A stretch of DNA of 64,000 bases, taken from the NCBI RefSeq assembly GCF_900078395.1, contig NZ_FKLA01000009.1:820614-884613 (forward strand), in the 5' to 3' direction. The DNA is from Anaerotruncus rubiinfantis. GTDB taxonomy: Bacteria > Bacillota > Clostridia > Oscillospirales > Ruminococcaceae. The position numbers and the translations under genes were made by a program. The notes beneath the pieces are model-generated. The model worked only from the letters and a program-made list of their open reading frames with translations, had not been told where the DNA came from and searched no databases. The first letter of the stretch is position 1; each line of letters opens with the position of its first letter. This document shows, piece by piece, positions 8,074 through 16,422 of this stretch.

Positions 8074-8307
8074 ATGACACTGGACCAGCTGAAGGTCGGG
8101 GGCAGCGCGGTGATCACCCGCGTCGGCGGCAGCGGCGCTTTGCGCAGGCGGCTTCTGGATATGGGGCTCACGCCCAAAACCCGGGTGATGGTGCGCAAGG
8201 TGGCGCCGATGGGAGACCCAATTGAACTGCATCTGCGCGGATATGAATTGACGCTGCGCCTGGAAGATGCGCGCGAAATCGATGTGGAGGAGGAATCTGT
8301 CCAATGA
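8074..8307 (+). CDS. feoA: Ferrous iron transport protein A
   Basis: 77 residues with the SH3-like FeoA fold: a start TLDQLKVGGSAVITRV, then GGSGALRRRLLDMGLTPKTRV and a C-terminal EIDVEE. FeoA is a small cytoplasmic partner that supports FeoB-mediated Fe2+ uptake. ATG 8074 follows AAGGAGAGGACC at a normal distance; an in-frame GTG at 8041 upstream has no such site. The stop overlaps the feoB start by four bases (ATGA), so translation is coupled. Confidence 0.93.
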   Translation: MTLDQLKVGGSAVITRVGGSGALRRRLLDMGLTPKTRVMVRKVAPMGDPIELHLRGYELTLRLEDAREIDVEEESVQ

Positions 8308-10394
8308 TTTTTGCGTTGGCGGGCAACCAGAATTGCGGCAAAACGACCCTATTTAATCAGCTGACCGGCAGTAACCAGCATGTCGGGAACTTTCCGGGCG
8401 TAACGGTCGAACGCAAGGTCGGCGCCATCCTGCGCCGGGAACACGGCCGGCAGCGCCCGGGCCATGGCTTGCGGCGGGCGCGGGAACGGATGCGGCAGGG
8501 TCACGAGTGGAAGTATAACGGCAAGCCTGTTGAAGTGGTCGATCTGCCGGGGATCTATTCGCTTTCTCCGTATACAAACGAGGAGATTGTCACCCGCGAT
8601 TTCCTCTTAAACGGGAATCCGGATGGGATCATCAATATTGTCGACGCGACCAATATCGAGCGCAACCTCTATCTGAGCATGCAGCTTATCGAGTTGGGTA
8701 TCCCCATGGTGATCGCTTTAAACATGATGGACGAGGTGCGCGCCAACGGCGGCACCATCAAAATCGCGGGGTTGGCGGAGGATCTTGGCGTGCCGGTCGT
8801 GCCGATTTCAGCGGTCAAGAACGAAGGCATCGGGGAACTCATTGACACGGCGATCGCTGTCGCGGCCGCCCGGCAGAAGCCGAAACGGATGGACTTCTGC
8901 TCCGGCGCGGTGCACCGTGCGATCCACGCGACCGCCCACCTGGTCGAAGACCATGCCGAGCGGGTCGGTGTGCCGTCACGTTTTGCAGCAACCAAGCTGG
9001 TCGAGGGCGATACGCCAATGATGGAGCTTTTGCAGCTTTCTGAGAATGAAAAAGAACTGCTGGAGCACAATGTGGCCGAGATGGAGCAGGAGACCGGCAC
9101 CGATCGGGAGGCCGCGCTCGCGGATATGCGCTACACCTTTATCGAATCGCTCTGCCATGACTGGGTGGTGAAATCCGGCGAGAGCAAAGAACATCTGCGC
9201 AGCCTAAAGATGGACGAGTGGCTCACTCACAAGTATTTTGCGCTGCCGATCTTTTTATGCATCATGATGCTGATCTTCTGGCTGACCTTTGGGGTGATCG
9301 GCAGTTTTCTGAGCGATCTGCTCGCGGCGGGCATCGACACGGTCACAGCGGCTGTATCCGCGGGGCTGACCGCATACGGCATCAATCCGGTGGTGCATTC
9401 GCTGGTGATCGACGGCGTGTTCGCGGGAGTAGGGAGCGTGCTTTCTTTCCTGCCGATCATCGTGGTGCTTTTTTTCTTCCTGTCGATCTTGGAGGACAGC
9501 GGCTATATGGCCCGCGTCGCCTTTGTAATGGATAAACTGCTGCGTAAAATCGGCCTTTCCGGCCGTTCGTTTGTACCGATGCTGATCGGATTCGGCTGTT
9601 CGGTGCCTGCCATTATGGCGACCCGGACGCTCGCCTCCGAACGGGACCGCCGGATGACCATCCTGCTCACGCCGTTCATGTCCTGCAGCGCAAAGCTGCC
9701 GATCTATGGCATGTTTACGGTGGCGTTCTTCCCGGAGCATCGCGCGCTGGTGATGATTGCGCTCTATATCCTTGGGATGCTGGTCGGCATATTAAGCGGG
9801 CTCATCCTGAAGAACACCGTCTTTCACGGGCAGCCGGTGCCGTTCGTCATGGAGCTGCCAAACTACCGGCTGCCGGGTGCGAAGAGCGTCTGCCTGCTTT
9901 TGTGGGACAAGGCAAAGGATTTTTTGACCCGTGCCTTCACGGTGATCTTCGTGGCGACCATTATTATTTGGTTCTTGCAGACCTTTGACACGCGGCTCAA
10001 TGTCGTGGCCGCGGGCGGGGAGGCGAGCATGCTCGCTTCGATCGGACGGTTCATCGCGCCGGTATTCGCGCCGCTCGGCTTCACCGACTGGCGCGCCTCA
10101 ACCGCGCTCATCACGGGATTCTCCGCCAAAGAAGCGGTGGTCAGTACGCTGGCCGTGCTCACCGGAACCAATCCCGCCTCCCTGCCGGTGGCGCTGCAGG
10201 GGATCTTCACGCCGCTCGCGGCCGGGGCGTTTCTGGTGTTCACCCTGCTTTACACCCCCTGCGTGGCCGCGATTGCTGCGGTGCGGCGGGAGCTCAACAC
10301 CCGTTCTGCCATTCTGATGGCCTTTTACCAGAGCGGCATCGCATGGCTGGCGGCATTTGTATTCTATCAGCTTGCAGGACTGTTCATCCACTGA
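8304..10394 (+). CDS. feoB: Ferrous iron transporter FeoB (GTPase-permease)
   Basis: 696 residues. The N-terminal G domain has G1 (GNQNCGKTTLFN), the switch region (VGNFPGVTVERK), G3 (DLPGIYSL) and G4-like NMMD. A helical GDI region follows, then a polytopic membrane domain from about residue 310 containing the two gate motifs: SGRSFVPMLIGFGCSVPAI and later a second Gate segment near TGFSAKEAVVSTLAVL. FeoB imports Fe2+ across the cytoplasmic membrane, the usual form of iron for anaerobes. One oddity: the G domain has an Arg-rich insertion around residues 43-70 (RREHGRQRPGHGLRRARERM) between G2 and G3. It sits between feoA and the small FeoB-associated protein in one operon. Confidence 0.95.
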   Translation: MIFALAGNQNCGKTTLFNQLTGSNQHVGNFPGVTVERKVGAILRREHGRQRPGHGLRRARERMRQGHEWKYNGKPVEVVDLPGIYSLSPYTNEEIVTRDFLLNGNPDGIINIVDATNIERNLYLSMQLIELGIPMVIALNMMDEVRANGGTIKIAGLAEDLGVPVVPISAVKNEGIGELIDTAIAVAAARQKPKRMDFCSGAVHRAIHATAHLVEDHAERVGVPSRFAATKLVEGDTPMMELLQLSENEKELLEHNVAEMEQETGTDREAALADMRYTFIESLCHDWVVKSGESKEHLRSLKMDEWLTHKYFALPIFLCIMMLIFWLTFGVIGSFLSDLLAAGIDTVTAAVSAGLTAYGINPVVHSLVIDGVFAGVGSVLSFLPIIVVLFFFLSILEDSGYMARVAFVMDKLLRKIGLSGRSFVPMLIGFGCSVPAIMATRTLASERDRRMTILLTPFMSCSAKLPIYGMFTVAFFPEHRALVMIALYILGMLVGILSGLILKNTVFHGQPVPFVMELPNYRLPGAKSVCLLLWDKAKDFLTRAFTVIFVATIIIWFLQTFDTRLNVVAAGGEASMLASIGRFIAPVFAPLGFTDWRASTALITGFSAKEAVVSTLAVLTGTNPASLPVALQGIFTPLAAGAFLVFTLLYTPCVAAIAAVRRELNTRSAILMAFYQSGIAWLAAFVFYQLAGLFIH

Positions 10395-10408
10395 GGAGGC
10401 GTTTTTTC

Positions 10409-10561
10409 TTGAGTATTGGAGACTGGCTGATTTTGGGCCTTCTGGCGGCGGCGCTTTTTTTCGCGGTGCGCTACAGTATCCGCAACAAAGGAAAGTGCGG
10501 CGGATGCGCTGGTTGCCCGCATGCGGAAGGATGTACAAAAAAAGAAAAGGAGGAGCCTTAA
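10409..10561 (+). CDS. FeoB-associated Cys-rich membrane protein
   Basis: 50 residues, beginning with TTG at 10409, placed 8 to 9 bases after GAGGAGGCG. One transmembrane helix (DWLILGLLAAALFFAVRYSI) is followed by a short basic stretch and a cysteine cluster CGGCAGCPHAEGC, then a Lys/Glu tail. This matches the FeoB-associated Cys-rich membrane protein family, found directly downstream of feoB in Firmicutes and suspected to handle Fe2+ at the membrane. Role is by family and position; it has no catalytic motif. Confidence 0.85.
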   Translation: MSIGDWLILGLLAAALFFAVRYSIRNKGKCGGCAGCPHAEGCTKKEKEEP

Positions 10562-10585
10562 GGCTCCTCCTTTTCTCTTTTATAG
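10546..10585. terminator. Terminator of the feo operon
   Basis: AAAAGGAGGAGCCTT is followed at once by its complement AAGGCTCCTCCTTTT, then CTCTTTT. The stem includes the last codons of the FeoB-associated gene. Confidence 0.8.
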
Positions 10586-10781
10586 CCAGCATGCCTGCGA
10601 GTGTCCCGTTTTTATAAGCGCCATAAAAATCGAGCGCGGCCATGGCTTGCGGATTGTTGAGATAGCCGCGAAAAGACGCGACCCCTTCCGGCGGGTACTC
10701 CGGCGCCTCAAATTCGAGAAAGACCTCCCAGGCCAACGCCAAAGCAGCGCGCCGGTTTGCGATGATTTTTTGGATTTTCAT
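10581..10781 (-). pseudogene. N-terminal remnant of a GNAT acetyltransferase
   Basis: A leftward frame starting at ATG 10781, with a good AAAGGGGGC site upstream, encodes about 67 residues resembling the N-terminal third of clostridial GNAT acetyltransferases (ALAWEVFLEFEAPEYPPEGV, then YGAYKNGTLAGMLAI). The acetyl-CoA binding part that should follow is absent: similarity stops at the feo terminator hairpin and the frame then runs antisense through feoB. This looks like a 3' deletion joined to the end of the feo operon. Family recognition is from memory of related proteins, so moderate. Confidence 0.6.
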
Positions 10782-10848
10782 AAGCGATGCCCCCTTTTGA
10801 TCTGTTTGTCCCAGTATAGACGTTCCATCGGCCGGATGCAAGCACCGA

Positions 10849-10888
10849 ACGGCAGGAGGCCCCGCCTTCCAGTGGGACCTCCTGCCGT
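10849..10888. repeat. Inverted repeat
   Basis: ACGGCAGGAGG (10849-10859) and CCTCCTGCCGT (10878-10888) form an 11-bp stem with an 18-base loop. It sits between the GNAT remnant and the amt terminator; T-rich bases follow on the plus strand (GTTGTGTTT). Possibly the terminator of a lost gene. Confidence 0.4.
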
Positions 10889-10920
10889 GTTGTGTTTATC
10901 AAAAATGAGGGGTCGATCGG

Positions 10921-10962
10921 AAAAAGGGAGCGGCTGCCGGGCATGGAATAGCGCGGCAGCCG
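10921..10962 (-). terminator. Terminator of the glnN-amt unit
   Basis: On the minus strand CGGCTGCCG and CGGCAGCCG (10954-10962, 10931-10939) form a stem followed by CTCCCTTTTT. It lies about 80 bases past the amt-PII stop. Confidence 0.7.
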
Positions 10963-11039
10963 CGGGTGGGAGAACCCGCCCAGGGGCTTTCATGGAATAT
11001 ATAGGAGGCAGATTGGGGCGCTGTATAGGAATTGATCGG

Positions 11040-12731
11040 TCAGTCCTCATCCTGCAGGGCGTCGTAGCCCTCTTCGCCGGTGCGGACCTTGACTACATTT
11101 TCAACGTCGTAAACAAAGATCTTGCCATCTCCGATGTGCCCCGTATAGAGCGCTTTTTTGGCGGCTTCGATGACTGTGCGGACCGGCACTTTGCAGACGA
11201 TGATCTCCACCTTCATTTTGGGCAGGAGATTCATCTCCATCGGGATGCCGCGGTAATATTCGGTGGAACCCTTCTGCATACCGCAGCCGATGACCTGGGT
11301 GACCGTCATGCCGGTCACGCCGATTTCGTTCATCGCGGCCTTGAGCGGTTCGAACCGGTTCTGCCGCGCCACGATCGCGATCTTGGTCATTTTTACATCG
11401 GAGGCGAGCTTCCCGGAGGAATCGGAAACCAGCTCGACCGGCACCGCCCGCGCGATGGGGATTTCGCCGGTCGGCGCGTCGGAATCGAAGTCGCGCAGAG
11501 AATCGATCGTGGGCATGAAGTCGGCATAGCTGCTGACCAGGCCGTGTTCCTCAATGTCGAGGCCGACGACCTCTTCGTGTTTTGTGACCCGCAGGCCGAC
11601 CGTATGTTTAATAATCTGGAACACAATGGTCATTGTGACCACGACCCAGGCGATGACCGAAACAACGCCGAGCGCCTGAATGCCTAGATAGTGGAAGCCG
11701 CCGCCGTAGGCAAGGCCGCCGTCCAGCGCGAAAACGCCGGTGAGGATGGTGCCGAGCGCGCCGCAGACGCCATGAACGCCGATCGCGCCAACCGGGTCGT
11801 CAATTTTGCAGGTCTTGTCGATGAATTCGATACCAAAGACCACCGCGATACCGGCACAGATACCGATGGCTGCGGCGCCCGCAGGTGAAACCGCGTCACA
11901 TCCGGCCGTGATCGCCACCAGGCCCGCGAGCGAACCATTCAGGGTCATCGAGACGTCCGGCTTTTTGTAACGGAGCCAGGTGAGGATCATGGTGGTGCAG
12001 GTCGCGACCGCTGCTGCAAGGTTAGTCGTGACAAAGATGTTGGAAGCGCTCATAAGCGTGTCGTCGCCGGTCATCGAAACGGTCGAGCAGCCGTTGAAGC
12101 CGAACCAGCAGAACCACAGGATGAACACGCCGAGCGCGCCAAGGGTGAGGCTGTGCCCGGGAATCGCCTTCGGGGTACCGTCCTTCGCATATTTGCCGAG
12201 GCGCGGCCCAAGGATCTTGGCTCCCACGAGCGCCGCGGCGCCGCCGACCATATGTACCGCCGTGGAACCGGCAAAATCATGGAACCCAAGCTGCGCAAGC
12301 CAGCCACTGCCCCAGATCCAATGGCCGGAGATGGGATAAATCACCGCGCTGATAATGGCGGAATAGATGCAGTAGGCGGAGAATTTGGTGCGTTCCGCCA
12401 TCGCGCCGGAAACGATGGTTGCGGCGGTGGCGCAGAAGACCGTCTGGAAGATAATGAACGCGGCGGTTGGGAAGCTTCCGCCAAGGTCGTAGTTCAGGAT
12501 GAAAGGGTCGAATCCTCCGATGAGAGGGCCGGAACCCGCAAACATCAGGCCAAATCCGACGATCCAGAAAATCGGGGTGCCGATCGAAAAATCCATCAGG
12601 TTTTTCATGATGATATTGCCTGCGTTCTTCGCGCGGGTGAATCCGGTTTCGACCATGGCGAAGCCCGCCTGCATGAAGAATACGAGCGCCGCGCCGAGTA
12701 GTACCCAAATGGTGTCAACAGATGAAAACAT
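11040..12731 (-). CDS. amt: Ammonium transporter fused to a PII signalling domain
   Basis: 563 residues. Residues 1 to about 415 are an Amt/MEP/Rh ammonium channel: WVLLGAALVFFMQAGFAMVETG, then GFHDFAGSTAVHMVGGAAAL, and later VGAIGVHGVCGALGTI, about eleven membrane helices. After a charged linker, residues about 446-563 form a GlnB/GlnK-type PII domain (KMTKIAIVARQNRFEPLKAA, a T-loop, then TGHIGDGKIFV). The T-loop reads YYRGIPMEMNLLPK where E. coli GlnB has YRGAEYMVDFLPK, so the uridylylated Tyr51 is replaced by Met. The ATP/2-oxoglutarate B-loop is intact. Fusion would tether the sensor to its channel. It follows glnN by 123 bases on the same strand, with a strong hairpin in the gap. Confidence 0.93.
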   Translation of the reverse strand: MFSSVDTIWVLLGAALVFFMQAGFAMVETGFTRAKNAGNIIMKNLMDFSIGTPIFWIVGFGLMFAGSGPLIGGFDPFILNYDLGGSFPTAAFIIFQTVFCATAATIVSGAMAERTKFSAYCIYSAIISAVIYPISGHWIWGSGWLAQLGFHDFAGSTAVHMVGGAAALVGAKILGPRLGKYAKDGTPKAIPGHSLTLGALGVFILWFCWFGFNGCSTVSMTGDDTLMSASNIFVTTNLAAAVATCTTMILTWLRYKKPDVSMTLNGSLAGLVAITAGCDAVSPAGAAAIGICAGIAVVFGIEFIDKTCKIDDPVGAIGVHGVCGALGTILTGVFALDGGLAYGGGFHYLGIQALGVVSVIAWVVVTMTIVFQIIKHTVGLRVTKHEEVVGLDIEEHGLVSSYADFMPTIDSLRDFDSDAPTGEIPIARAVPVELVSDSSGKLASDVKMTKIAIVARQNRFEPLKAAMNEIGVTGMTVTQVIGCGMQKGSTEYYRGIPMEMNLLPKMKVEIIVCKVPVRTVIEAAKKALYTGHIGDGKIFVYDVENVVKVRTGEEGYDALQDED

Positions 12732-12757
12732 AGAACTTCCTCCTCAAAACAGATCGG

Positions 12758-12795
12758 GCGCGCATCCCCGGGGACGAACCGGGGATACACGCCCT
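12758..12795 (-). promoter_or_regulatory. Leader hairpin before amt-PII
   Basis: In the 123-base glnN-amt gap the minus strand holds ATCCCCGG and CCGGGGAT around a 7-base loop, extended outward by GGGCG/CGCCC with mismatches. No U-tract follows; the amt ribosome site GAGGAGGAAG comes about 20 bases later. It could be a processing or attenuation site. Confidence 0.45.
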
Positions 12796-12854
12796 TGTGC
12801 ATTTTTCGGGATCTGTGCTTGTGATCTATAAAAAACAGTAAGGGGACAAAGGAA

Positions 12855-14945
12855 TCAGACGCTGAAGAGCAGCGCGCCGTAGGTTGGATACGGCCAGTAT
12901 TTTTCTCCGACCATGCCTTCGATCTCATCCGCGACCGCGCGCAGTTCCTGCATGGCCGCGAACACATACTGCCGGTAATAGCTGGCGGCCTCCGCTGGAT
13001 CAGCATAGGTTTTGGCGCCAATCACCGCTTTATCGAGGTTGTCGGCTTTGACATACAGGCAGTTGCAGAGCGAGGAGAGTTTTGAAACCATTTTAATCTC
13101 GCTTTCGCAGGTGAGGTCCGGACAGAGGCTGCGCGCCGAAACCGCGGTGTCGCTGAGCCGCTTGATATAGGAATAGGTCGCGGGGAGAATGTCCTTCTTG
13201 ACCATTTCCAGCATGGTGAGCGCTTCGATGGAAAGCACCTTACAGTAGTTTTCCAGCATGATTTCACACCGGGAGCGCACTTCCTGCCTGGTGAAAATAT
13301 GGTGCTTTTCGAAAAGCGTCAGATTCTTGTCGGCACAGAAGTAAGGCAGCGCGTCGGCGGTGGAATGCAGGTTCAGAAGGCCGCGGCTTTCCGCTTCTGT
13401 GATCCAGGCGTCGTCATATCCGTTGCCATTGAAGATGATCCGCTTATGCTCCTTGATGGTGCGTTTGATCAGACCGCCCAGGGCCGCCTTGAAGTCGGAG
13501 GCATTCTCAAGCTCGTCTGCGAACTGCCCGAGTTCCTCCGCGACGATCGTGTTGAGCACGATGTTCGGGCCGGAGATCGAAAGGGTCGAGCCGAGCATCC
13601 GGAATTCAAATTTGTTCCCGGTAAAGGCGAACGGGGAGGTTCGGTTGCGGTCGGTGGTGTCCTTGGGGAAGTGCGGCAGGACATCCACGCCGATTTCCAT
13701 CTCCTCCTTGACCGTCCCGTTATAGGCGCTGCCGCTTTCGATCGCTTTGAGGATTTCAGTCAGTTCGTCGCCCAGGAACATCGAAACAATGGCCGGAGGA
13801 GCTTCGTTTGCTCCGAGACGGTGGTCGTTTCCCGCGGTTGCGACCGACAGGCGCAGCAGATCCTGATATTCGTCAACCGCCTTGATGACCGCTGTGAGGA
13901 AAAGCAGGAACTGCGCGTTCTCATACGGGGTTTTGCCGGGGTCGAGCAGGTTGACGCCGGTGTTGGTGCTGATCGACCAGTTGTTGTGCTTACCCGAGCC
14001 GTTTACGCCGGCGAATGGCTTTTCATGGAGCAGACAGGCCAGCCCGTGGCGGTCGGCAACCTTTTTCATCAGCTCCATTGTGAGCTGGTTGTGGTCGGTG
14101 GCAATGTTGGTGTTTGTGAAGATGGGAGCCAGCTCGTGCTGGGCGGGCGCGACCTCGTTGTGCTCGGTCTTTGCAAGGATGCCGAGCTTCCAGAGTTCCT
14201 GGTCAAGATCAGCCATGAACTGCGCGACGCGCGGCTTGATCGATCCGAAATAATGGTCCTCCAGCTCCTGGCCCTTGGGCGGCTTCGCACCGAACAGGGT
14301 GCGTCCAGTGAAGCGCAGATCCTTGCGCTTCAGATAAAGCTCCTTGTCGATGAGGAAGTATTCCTGCTCCGGGCCGACGGTGGTGAGAACCCGGGTGGCG
14401 GTGGTGTTGCCGAAGAGCCTCAGGATGCGCAGCGCCTGGGTATTGATCGCTTCCATCGAACGCAGGAGCGGGGTCTTTTTGTCGAGCGCCTCGCCGCTGT
14501 AAGAACAGAAGGCGGTCGGAATGCAAAGAACGTTTTCCTTGATAAAGGCGTAGGAGGTGGGGTCCCAGGCGGTGTAGCCGCGGGCTTCGAAGGTGGCGCG
14601 AAGCCCTCCGGACGGAAAGGAGGATGCGTCCGGTTCGCCCTTGATGAGCTCCTTGCCGGAGAACTCCATGATGACATTGCCGTCATCGAGCGGGGAGATG
14701 AAGCTGTCGTGTTTTTCCGCCGTGATACCGGTCATCGGCTGGAACCAGTGGGTGAAATGGGTGACGCCCTTTTCGACGGCCCAATCCTTCATTGCGTTTG
14801 CGACCACATTTGCAACGGTGATGTCCAGGATCTTGCCTTCGCGGACGGTTTTTTTCAGCGCCCTGTAGGTCTCCTTGGGAAGGCGTTCCTTCATGGTCGC
14901 ATCGTTAAAAACCATGCTGCCAAAGATGTCCGGTACGGTGCTCAT
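12855..14945 (-). CDS. glnN: Glutamine synthetase type III
   Basis: 696 residues, the size of GSIII and far longer than GSI. It makes glutamine from glutamate, ammonia and ATP. The N-terminus [20 protein letters not shown] and the GSIII signature around [20 protein letters not shown] are present, as are the catalytic glutamates in [18 protein letters not shown] and the ATP/ammonia region [34 protein letters not shown] is the C-terminal active-site segment. First gene of the leftward glnN-amt unit, with a near-consensus promoter at 15024-15052 and a long hairpin in its leader. A second, type I enzyme is encoded at 20597-21916. Confidence 0.95.
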   Translation of the reverse strand: MSTVPDIFGSMVFNDATMKERLPKETYRALKKTVREGKILDITVANVVANAMKDWAVEKGVTHFTHWFQPMTGITAEKHDSFISPLDDGNVIMEFSGKELIKGEPDASSFPSGGLRATFEARGYTAWDPTSYAFIKENVLCIPTAFCSYSGEALDKKTPLLRSMEAINTQALRILRLFGNTTATRVLTTVGPEQEYFLIDKELYLKRKDLRFTGRTLFGAKPPKGQELEDHYFGSIKPRVAQFMADLDQELWKLGILAKTEHNEVAPAQHELAPIFTNTNIATDHNQLTMELMKKVADRHGLACLLHEKPFAGVNGSGKHNNWSISTNTGVNLLDPGKTPYENAQFLLFLTAVIKAVDEYQDLLRLSVATAGNDHRLGANEAPPAIVSMFLGDELTEILKAIESGSAYNGTVKEEMEIGVDVLPHFPKDTTDRNRTSPFAFTGNKFEFRMLGSTLSISGPNIVLNTIVAEELGQFADELENASDFKAALGGLIKRTIKEHKRIIFNGNGYDDAWITEAESRGLLNLHSTADALPYFCADKNLTLFEKHHIFTRQEVRSRCEIMLENYCKVLSIEALTMLEMVKKDILPATYSYIKRLSDTAVSARSLCPDLTCESEIKMVSKLSSLCNCLYVKADNLDKAVIGAKTYADPAEAASYYRQYVFAAMQELRAVADEIEGMVGEKYWPYPTYGALLFSV

Positions 14946-14970
14946 ATAAACACAACTCCTTTTTCAAATA

Positions 14971-15010
14971 GCAACGGCGCCTGCGGACCAAGGTCCACAA
15001 GCGCCGTTGC
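14971..15010 (-). promoter_or_regulatory. 5' leader hairpin of glnN
   Basis: GCAACGGCGC (14971-14980) pairs exactly with GCGCCGTTGC (15001-15010). Inside, GGAC and GTCC close a CTTG tetraloop after a symmetric internal loop. Predicted to begin within about ten bases of the transcript 5' end and to stop roughly 10 bases before the AAAGGAG ribosome site. No terminator U-run. Confidence 0.65.
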
Positions 15011-15023
15011 TTTGCATGCTCAC

Positions 15024-15052
15024 AGTATAGACGTGTAAAAAACAGATGTCAA
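15024..15052 (-). promoter_or_regulatory. Sigma-A promoter of glnN
   Basis: On the minus strand TTGACA (15052-15047), a 17-base spacer and TATACT (15029-15024). This is the best promoter match in the window. Confidence 0.8.
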
Positions 15053-15056
15053 GTAT

Positions 15057-15090
15057 ATTTTGCAAGATTTGTGAATGTGTCCTGCAAAAT
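15057..15090. promoter_or_regulatory. Palindrome between the divergent nitrogen promoters
   Basis: ATTTTGCA (15057-15064) and TGCAAAAT (15083-15090), 18 bases apart, just upstream of the glnN -35 box. A second inverted repeat, GAAATGTT...AACATTTC, occupies 15108-15133. Both lie between the glnN and glt promoters and are candidate operators. Confidence 0.45.
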
Positions 15091-15164
15091 TCGTTCTATA
15101 AAGGCTGGAAATGTTTGTTTTATACAACATTTCGGGGAAAGCTGCATTTTTTGATTCAAAATTC

Positions 15165-15194
15165 TTGACAGTGTGTCCACTTATAAGGTATCAT
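15165..15194 (+). promoter_or_regulatory. Probable promoter of the glt operon
   Basis: TTGACA at 15165-15170, an 18-base spacer, and TATCAT at 15189-15194, about 110 bases before the first glt gene. Confidence 0.6.
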
Positions 15195-15210
15195 TGCCAC
15201 ATTGGACAAA

Positions 15211-15264
15211 GACGTTCAGAAAATGGCGCCGCCCGCGCGGCCGCCGTTTTCTGAACGTCTTTTG
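15211..15264 (+). terminator. Terminator-like hairpin in the glt leader
   Basis: GACGTTCAGAAAA (15211-15223) pairs with TTTTCTGAACGTC (15247-15259), with more GC pairing inside, then TTTTGCG. It stands between the glt promoter and the first gene, so it is positioned as an attenuator. The operon ends with an ANTAR antiterminator gene. Confidence 0.6.
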
Positions 15265-15303
15265 CGTTAAGCTGTTTATCTGAAATGATGGAGGGACTTT
15301 ACT

Positions 15304-16422
15304 ATGTTGCAGGAGGATCTGAATCCGCGGCAGCGCGAAGGGGAAATCCGAATCCCTTCCGGCTGTGCCATCAGCGGCATCTTCCAAAAGGACGGCAAAC
15401 GCGTTTCGGGAGACGCGATCATCCGTTCAATCGCCACCATGCACGACCGTTCGAACGGCTTGGGCGGCGGTTTCGCGGGCTATGGCATCTATCCCGAATA
15501 TAAGGACGCGTACGCGTTCCATGTCTTTTATGACGACGCTGATGCAAAGGCGGCCTGTGAAAAATACCTGGAAGCGCATTTCGACGTGGTGAACCTTTCG
15601 AAAATCCCAGTGCGCAAATCCCGCAGGATTGTGAACGAGCCGCTCATCTGGCGGTATTTTGTCCTGCCGCAGCACAACCGCCTGGCGGACAGCCAGCTTG
15701 ACGAGGCGGAATACGTCAGCCGCTGCGTCATCCGCGTGAACACCCGGATCGCGGGCGCGTATATCTTTTCCTCCGGCAAGAATATGGGCGTGTTTAAGGC
15801 GGTTGGTTTCCCGGAGGACGTGGGCGAATACTACCGGCTTGACGAATACGCGGGCTACTGCTGGACCGCCCACGGACGTTATCCGACCAACACACCCGGC
15901 TGGTGGGGCGGGGCGCACCCGTTCGCCATGCTTTCCTATTCGATCGTGCATAACGGCGAGATAAGCTCCTACGACGCGAACCGCCGCTTTATCGAAATGT
16001 TTGGTTACAAATGCACCCTGCTCACCGACACCGAGGTCATCACCTATATCATCGACTATCTCGTGCGTAAGCAGGGACTGACACTGGAAGAAATGGCCAG
16101 CGTCATCGCCGCGCCCTTTTGGTCGACCATCGCGGGCTACCCGCCTGAAAAGCGGGAGAAATACACCTACCTGCGGAACGCCTTTTCAAGTCTTCTCATC
16201 ACCGGCCCGTTTTCCATCCTGCTCGGCTTCGACGGCGGCATGATGGCATTAAACGACCGCCTCAAGCTGCGTTCGATGGTCATTGGCGAAAAGGGACAGA
16301 CGGTCTATGTTGCGAGCGAGGAATGCGCTATCCGCGCACTGGAGCCGGAGCTTGATAAAATCTGGTCGCCGCGCGGCGGCGAACCGGTCATTGTACGGCT
16401 TAACGAAGGAGGCGCGCGGTAA
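15304..16422 (+). CDS. Glutamate synthase, glutamine amidotransferase subunit (split GltB domain 1)
   Basis: 372 residues covering only the class II glutaminase domain of glutamate synthase. The nucleophile is expected to be Cys21 (SGCAISGIF) after removal of a 20-residue propeptide. Other glutaminase landmarks follow: RYPTNTPGWWGGAHPF, then SIVHNGEISSYDANRRF and LTDTEVITYIIDYL. It releases ammonia from glutamine for the synthase subunit encoded next. In most bacteria this domain is part of one 1500-residue GltB; here the enzyme is split in the archaeal manner. The stop overlaps the next ATG by one base (TAATG). The ATG at 15304 follows GGAGGGAC. Confidence 0.9.
   Translation: MLQEDLNPRQREGEIRIPSGCAISGIFQKDGKRVSGDAIIRSIATMHDRSNGLGGGFAGYGIYPEYKDAYAFHVFYDDADAKAACEKYLEAHFDVVNLSKIPVRKSRRIVNEPLIWRYFVLPQHNRLADSQLDEAEYVSRCVIRVNTRIAGAYIFSSGKNMGVFKAVGFPEDVGEYYRLDEYAGYCWTAHGRYPTNTPGWWGGAHPFAMLSYSIVHNGEISSYDANRRFIEMFGYKCTLLTDTEVITYIIDYLVRKQGLTLEEMASVIAAPFWSTIAGYPPEKREKYTYLRNAFSSLLITGPFSILLGFDGGMMALNDRLKLRSMVIGEKGQTVYVASEECAIRALEPELDKIWSPRGGEPVIVRLNEGGAR

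Noticed and set aside
13299-15038. A 579-codon rightward frame
   Set aside because: Antisense shadow of glutamine synthetase III; no domains and no ribosome site.
15195-15303. A classical two-hairpin ANTAR target in the glt leader
   Set aside because: I could not find two hexaloops with A1 and G4 by eye; only the terminator-like stem is clear, so I do not annotate the motif.
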